This document shows, one piece after another, positions 60,586-64,000 of a stretch of 64,000 nt of DNA. This DNA comes from Palsa-504 sp963819785 (GTDB taxonomy: Bacteria; Actinomycetota; Actinomycetes; Streptosporangiales; Streptosporangiaceae), in the NCBI GenBank assembly GCA_963819785.1, contig CAWFXW010000020.1, forward strand, positions 186,001 to 250,000, given 5' to 3'. Numbering within the stretch: the first letter of the stretch is position 1; every line of letters starts with the position of its first letter. The notes beneath the pieces were generated by a model. That model did no database searches. It worked only from the letters and a program-made list of their open reading frames with translations, and was not told the origin of the DNA. A program made the translations under genes and the position numbers.

Positions 60586-62817
60586 GGCCAGGACGGATCC
60601 CACGATGGTCCGTCGCCGTTCCCGGTCGGCCAGCGGCTGGCCGTCCTCGCCGGTCACGTAGAACACGTCGACCACCTCGGCGCCCAGCGTCTCCACCCGC
60701 GCCGCGCGGACGTCCAGGCCGCACTCCCCCAGGGCCCGGCCCACCCGCCACAGCAGCCCGGGCGCGTCGTGGGCGCGGACCTCCACCACGGTGGCGGTCT
60801 CGGAGGCCTCGTCGACCAGCGTCACCTTGGGCGCCGGGATCACGGGGCCGCGCGGCGGGACGGCCCGCGCCCGGCGTTCCAGCCGGTCCGTCACGTCCAG
60901 CCGGCCCAGCAGCATCCGGCGCAGGTCCCCGGCCACCAGGGTCGGGTCGGGCGGCTCGCCGAACTGGGGCTCCACGTCAAACACGGTGACCGCCGTCGGC
61001 CCGACGGACGTGGCGTTGGCGCTGCGGACCGCCAGGCGGTGCGAGGCCAGCACGCCGGCCGCGCGCCACAGCAGGCCCGGCCGGTCGGGCGCCACCACGG
61101 TCACCTCGGATCCGCGCACGGTCGCCGCCGGGCCGCCGCCGGCGGCCAGGGCCAGCTGGTCCTTCCGCAGCGGGGCCGGTGCGGGCATGGGCTGGCCGGC
61201 CAGCACGGCCGCCACCCGGCGGACCAGGTCGGCGACCAGCGTGGCCTTCCAGTCGTTCCAGGCGGCGGGCCCGGTGGCCAGGCCGTCGGAGATGGCCAGC
61301 GCGTGCAGCACCTCGAGCAGCGCCCGGCTGGGGACCAGCGCCGCCACCTGTTTGACCGTCACCGGGTCATCCAGATCCCGGCGGGTCGCGACCACGGGCA
61401 GCAGCAGGTGGTGCCGGACGGCCGCGGCGACCAGGTCCACATCGGGCTCGGGCAGGCCCATCCGCCGGACCACGTCCCTGGCCACCACCTCGCCGGTGAC
61501 GCTGTGATCGCCGGGCCAGCCCTTGCCGATGTCATGCAGCAGGGCGGCCAGCAGCAGCAGGTCGGGCCGGGCGACCTCGCGGGTCAGCGCGGCCGCGTGG
61601 CCGGCCGCCTCGACCAGGTGCCGGTCCACGGTGAACTTGTGCAGCGGGTTGCGCTGCGGCCGGTTCCGGACGCGTTCCCAGTCCGGGATCAGCGAGGTGA
61701 TCAGGCCCTGCCCGTTCCCGGCGGTATCCAGCGCCTCCCAGACGCTGACCGCGGACGGGCCGGCCCCGAGCAGGGCCAGCAGGGCGTCGCGGGCCGGGGC
61801 GGGCCACGGGACGGGCAGCGGGGGGCACTCGATGAGGCGGTCCAGGGTCCGCGGCGCCAGCGGCAGCCCGGCCTGCGCGGCGGCCGCCGCGGCGCGCAGG
61901 ACCAGGACCGGGTCGCTGGCCGGGTCGGCCGCCCGGGCCAGGACCACCTCGCCGTCCTGCTCGACCACGCCGTCGGCCAGCGGGCGGCGCTCGGCCGGGC
62001 GGCGGCTCCGCGGGCGCCGCTGCCGAAGCCGGTCGGCCTGGCGGAAGGTGTGATCGGCGGCGTAGGCGACGGTCCGCGCGGCGCCGGCCAGCATGCGCAG
62101 CAGCACGTCCCCGTCGAGCAGGCCTAGGGCCCTGGCCACCTCGTCCTGCTCTTCGAGCACGAGCCGGTCCAGGCGGCGCCCGGTGATCTCGTGCAGCGCG
62201 TGCCGGGCGTCGAGGATCTGCTCGTAGGCGGTGCGCACCTTGGGCCCGGGCGCGGGTGCCACCCACGCGGCGGCCACGGCCTGGATCGCGTGCACGTCCC
62301 GCAGCCCGCCCCGGGCCTCCTTCAGGTCCGGTTCGAGCAGGAAGGCGAGCTCCCCGAACATCGCGGTGCGCTCGTCGTGGGCGGCGTGCAGTTCGGCCAG
62401 CCGGGCCGGCGCGGCCGCGCGCCAGTCCTCCAGGGCGCCCGCGCGCAGGCGTTCGGTGAGATCTGGGTCGCCGGCGACGTGCCGCGCGGACAGCAGCCCG
62501 AGCGCGACCTTCAGGTCGCCGCGGGCCACCCGCCGGGCCTGCGGCACGGTGCGGACCGCGTGGTCGAGTTCGGCGCCGGAATCCCAGACCGGATACCAGA
62601 TCCGGTCCGCGATGCCCGCGATGTCGTCCCGCCCGCCGTGCAGCAGCACCACGTCCAGGTCGCTGCGCGGCAGCAGTTCCCGGCGCCCGTACCCGCCGAC
62701 GGCCACCAGCGCTACGCCGGGTTCGGTGCCCAGGAGCCCGGCCAGCCACCGGTCGGCGTGAGCCGTACGGCGGACCCGGTCCGCGGCGAACGACGTTACG
62801 GTCCCCGCATCGCTCAT
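60571..62817 (-). CDS. glnD: PII uridylyl/adenylyltransferase GlnD
   Basis: GlnD modifies and demodifies the PII protein according to glutamine status. The 748-residue protein has the nucleotidyltransferase domain ALVAVGGYGRRELLPRSDLD, a glutamine-binding/linker region, the HD hydrolase domain LLLLAALLHDIGKGWPGDHS, and two C-terminal ACT domains (VTVVAPDRPGLLWRAAGVLA and VEVRAHDAPGLLWRVGRALG). It lies ten bases downstream of glnB. In the Streptomyces relatives it adenylylates PII. The order amtB-glnB-glnD is usual; amtB is not in this window. Confidence 0.95.
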   Translation of the reverse strand: MSDAGTVTSFAADRVRRTAHADRWLAGLLGTEPGVALVAVGGYGRRELLPRSDLDVVLLHGGRDDIAGIADRIWYPVWDSGAELDHAVRTVPQARRVARGDLKVALGLLSARHVAGDPDLTERLRAGALEDWRAAAPARLAELHAAHDERTAMFGELAFLLEPDLKEARGGLRDVHAIQAVAAAWVAPAPGPKVRTAYEQILDARHALHEITGRRLDRLVLEEQDEVARALGLLDGDVLLRMLAGAARTVAYAADHTFRQADRLRQRRPRSRRPAERRPLADGVVEQDGEVVLARAADPASDPVLVLRAAAAAAQAGLPLAPRTLDRLIECPPLPVPWPAPARDALLALLGAGPSAVSVWEALDTAGNGQGLITSLIPDWERVRNRPQRNPLHKFTVDRHLVEAAGHAAALTREVARPDLLLLAALLHDIGKGWPGDHSVTGEVVARDVVRRMGLPEPDVDLVAAAVRHHLLLPVVATRRDLDDPVTVKQVAALVPSRALLEVLHALAISDGLATGPAAWNDWKATLVADLVRRVAAVLAGQPMPAPAPLRKDQLALAAGGGPAATVRGSEVTVVAPDRPGLLWRAAGVLASHRLAVRSANATSVGPTAVTVFDVEPQFGEPPDPTLVAGDLRRMLLGRLDVTDRLERRARAVPPRGPVIPAPKVTLVDEASETATVVEVRAHDAPGLLWRVGRALGECGLDVRAARVETLGAEVVDVFYVTGEDGQPLADRERRRTIVGSVLAALAI

Positions 62818-62827
62818 GGGCTAAGGG

Positions 62828-63166
62828 TCAGATCGCGTCCGGTCCGCGCTCTCCGGTCCGGACCCGGACCACGGTCTCCACCGGCACCGACCAGACCTTC
62901 CCGTCGCCGATCCGGCCGGTCTGCGCCGCCTTGACCACCACCCCGATCAGGTCATCGGCGTCCTCGTCCTCGCACAGGACCTCGACCCGGACCTTCGGCA
63001 CCAGGTCAACCTGGTACTCGGCGCCGCGGTACACCTCGGTGTGACCCCGCTGCCTGCCGTAGCCGCTGGCTTCGGTGATGGTCAGGCCGTGGACGCCGAA
63101 CGCCTGCAACGCGGCCTTGACGTCGTCCAGCTTGAACGGCTTGATGACAGCGGTGATGAGCTTCAT
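62828..63166 (-). CDS. glnB: Nitrogen regulatory protein PII
   Basis: This 112-residue PII protein matches throughout: MKLITAVIKPFKLDDVKAAL, the T-loop EASGYGRQRGHTEVYRGAEY with the modifiable Tyr51, VDLVPKVRVEVLCEDEDAD, and the closing VIRIRTGE-like VVRVRTGERGPDAI. It binds ATP/ADP and 2-oxoglutarate and is modified by GlnD. AAGGGACAC precedes the ATG. It is immediately upstream of glnD. Confidence 0.97.
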   Translation of the reverse strand: MKLITAVIKPFKLDDVKAALQAFGVHGLTITEASGYGRQRGHTEVYRGAEYQVDLVPKVRVEVLCEDEDADDLIGVVVKAAQTGRIGDGKVWSVPVETVVRVRTGERGPDAI

Positions 63167-63341
63167 CGTCAGGTGTCCCTTCGCCAGTCCTGTACCTGAC
63201 CTTCGGACGCGGAGGTTTCGCTGGACGCGTCGGCGTGTGTCGGCGAGGTGAAAGACCCGGCCGCGTGTTACAGCCATGTTAAGTGGCGCTTTGCTGACCG
63301 CGGCCCGCCGGGCTGTTCCGGCGGGCCGCGGCCGGGTCGGC

Positions 63342-63551
63342 TTACCAGGAGCCGGACGCTCCGCCACCTCCTGACTGACCACCCTGGAAACCGGTGAAGC
63401 CGGACTCACAAGCCGTACAGGAGTTATCGAGCTGGCCTTGAGCGTTGAAATGCTTCACGTGGCACGGGTACGCGAGGTTCCCGTACCCGACTGAGTTGTC
63501 CGTGCCCGTGGTAATGGCAGACAGGACACGGAACCTTGCTGGTTTTCTCAT
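63342..63551 (-). CDS. Small Cys/His-rich protein, possibly frameshifted
   Basis: The open frame of 69 residues starts at an ATG with AGGAGA eight bases upstream. It has CHVKHFNAQGQLDNSCTAC, a likely zinc ligand set, and a Gly/Ser tail. In another frame the first part reads KVPCPVCHYHGHG, a C-x-x-C-H motif, and one inserted A in the AAAA run plus a compensating shift near 63500 would give a protein with two Cys pairs, as in DnaJ-type or small zinc-ribbon proteins. I keep the frame as found, but the alternative is credible. Function unknown. Confidence 0.55.
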   Translation of the reverse strand: MRKPARFRVLSAITTGTDNSVGYGNLAYPCHVKHFNAQGQLDNSCTACESGFTGFQGGQSGGGGASGSW

Positions 63552-63591
63552 TGGTGATTTCTCCTGGAATTAATCGAACCCGATGGGTCCG

Positions 63592-64000
63592 TCAGTCCTG
63601 GCGGTGGTGGAAAGACAGGATGGCCGCGAGGAAAGCGGCTGAGCAGCCAGCGGCCGCGAGGATAATGCCGATATTCGGGGCCCATCGCACGGTGGATATC
63701 TCAATGGACGGGTCCGGTCCGGGCACGCCGTGCAGGCCTGCCACGATGAAAATTACGTAAAGCAGGCCGGCCAGGGAAGAAAGGCACAAGGCCGCGATAC
63801 CGGCGGCCAGCCGCCCGGGCCGGGGCGCCACGCGAAGCGCGAATCCGAGCGCTAGCAGCAGAAGTCCGAGGACCACGGATGCGGCCTTCGCACCTGGTTT
63901 GATTTCTATGCCCGCGCTGTTGAAGGAAACCCAGGGCAGCAGCGAGCCCAGGAAGACCGCCGCGCCACCGGCCATCGCCAGCAAGGAATCCTTGGCCTTC
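63592..64000 (-). CDS. Membrane protein, 5' end outside the window
   Basis: The visible C-terminal part has four hydrophobic segments: AMAGGAAVFLGSLLPWV, AASVVLGLLLLALGFAL, LAAGIAALCLSSLAGLLYVI and IILAAAGCSAAFLAAIL. A loop GIEIKPG follows the first. The frame is open to the window end as KAKDSLLAMAGG, so the start lies outside. No domain recognised; small four-TM proteins of this type are common near zinc-ribbon genes. Confidence 0.7.
   Translation of the reverse strand, partial: KAKDSLLAMAGGAAVFLGSLLPWVSFNSAGIEIKPGAKAASVVLGLLLLALGFALRVAPRPGRLAAGIAALCLSSLAGLLYVIFIVAGLHGVPGPDPSIEISTVRWAPNIGIILAAAGCSAAFLAAILSFHHRQD

Overview
The window is a chromosomal segment of a very GC-rich actinomycete. 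Evidence: GC-saturated third codon positions, many GTG starts, a WhiB7-type regulator, a mycoredoxin, DUF397, DUF222 and DUF2469 family members, two LAL-type LuxR regulators, and the actinobacterial order of a core gene block. A Streptosporangiales-like relative is plausible, but genus cannot be fixed from sequence alone. No rRNA, tRNA or CRISPR array was found.

Layout. 1-3.8 kb: small accessory genes, palindromic and direct repeats, and whiB7 with a hairpin-rich leader. 3.9-6.8 kb: tesB, a UvrD2-like helicase lacking its usual tail, and a mycoredoxin; whiB7, uvrD2 and mycoredoxin are also neighbours in Mycobacterium tuberculosis. 6.9-23.6 kb: accessory region with an ANTAR protein, a ParA/ribbon-helix-helix cassette with an upstream palindrome, typA, a frameshifted PhyH-type dioxygenase, two ~1000-residue LAL regulators, a TPR membrane protein, a DUF222 protein, a lipoprotein, a 2H phosphoesterase and a response regulator. 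23.6-31.7 kb: an acyltransferase and rlmN, separated from cdsA by two different IS110-type elements, a SUFU-domain gene and a small membrane protein.

31.7-51.5 kb holds the core block on the minus strand: rpsP-khpA-rimM-trmD-rplS-lepB-lepB-rnhB-DUF2469, then yraN-yifB-dprA, xerC, and rpsB-tsf-pyrH-frr-cdsA. These serve ribosome assembly, translation, protein export, DNA uptake or recombination, and phospholipid synthesis. A 5-kb insertion with a broken GH65 phosphorylase and its beta-phosphoglucomutase splits DUF2469 from yraN. 51.5-58.8 kb: a plus-strand five-gene branched-chain-amino-acid-type ABC transporter operon and an ATP-dependent DNA ligase. 58.8-64 kb: ffh, then glnD and glnB of nitrogen signalling, a small Cys-rich gene and a membrane protein cut by the window end.

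Three themes recur. (1) In-frame tandem repeats with units of 12, 15, 18, 21 or 51 bases sit inside coding genes, including trmD and rlmN. (2) At least nine genes have a TANNNT-like or GATAAT hexamer 6-7 bases before the start codon, the signature of leaderless transcripts. (3) Frameshifts occur in several core genes (rnhB, yifB, rpsB tail), which suggests indel errors in the sequence as well as true decay. Most noteworthy candidates: the chromosomal ParA/RHH cassette with its palindromic site, the whiB7 leader with mutually exclusive hairpins, the IS110 left ends as possible bridge-RNA loci, and the dispersed GTGGCACAC half-site repeats.
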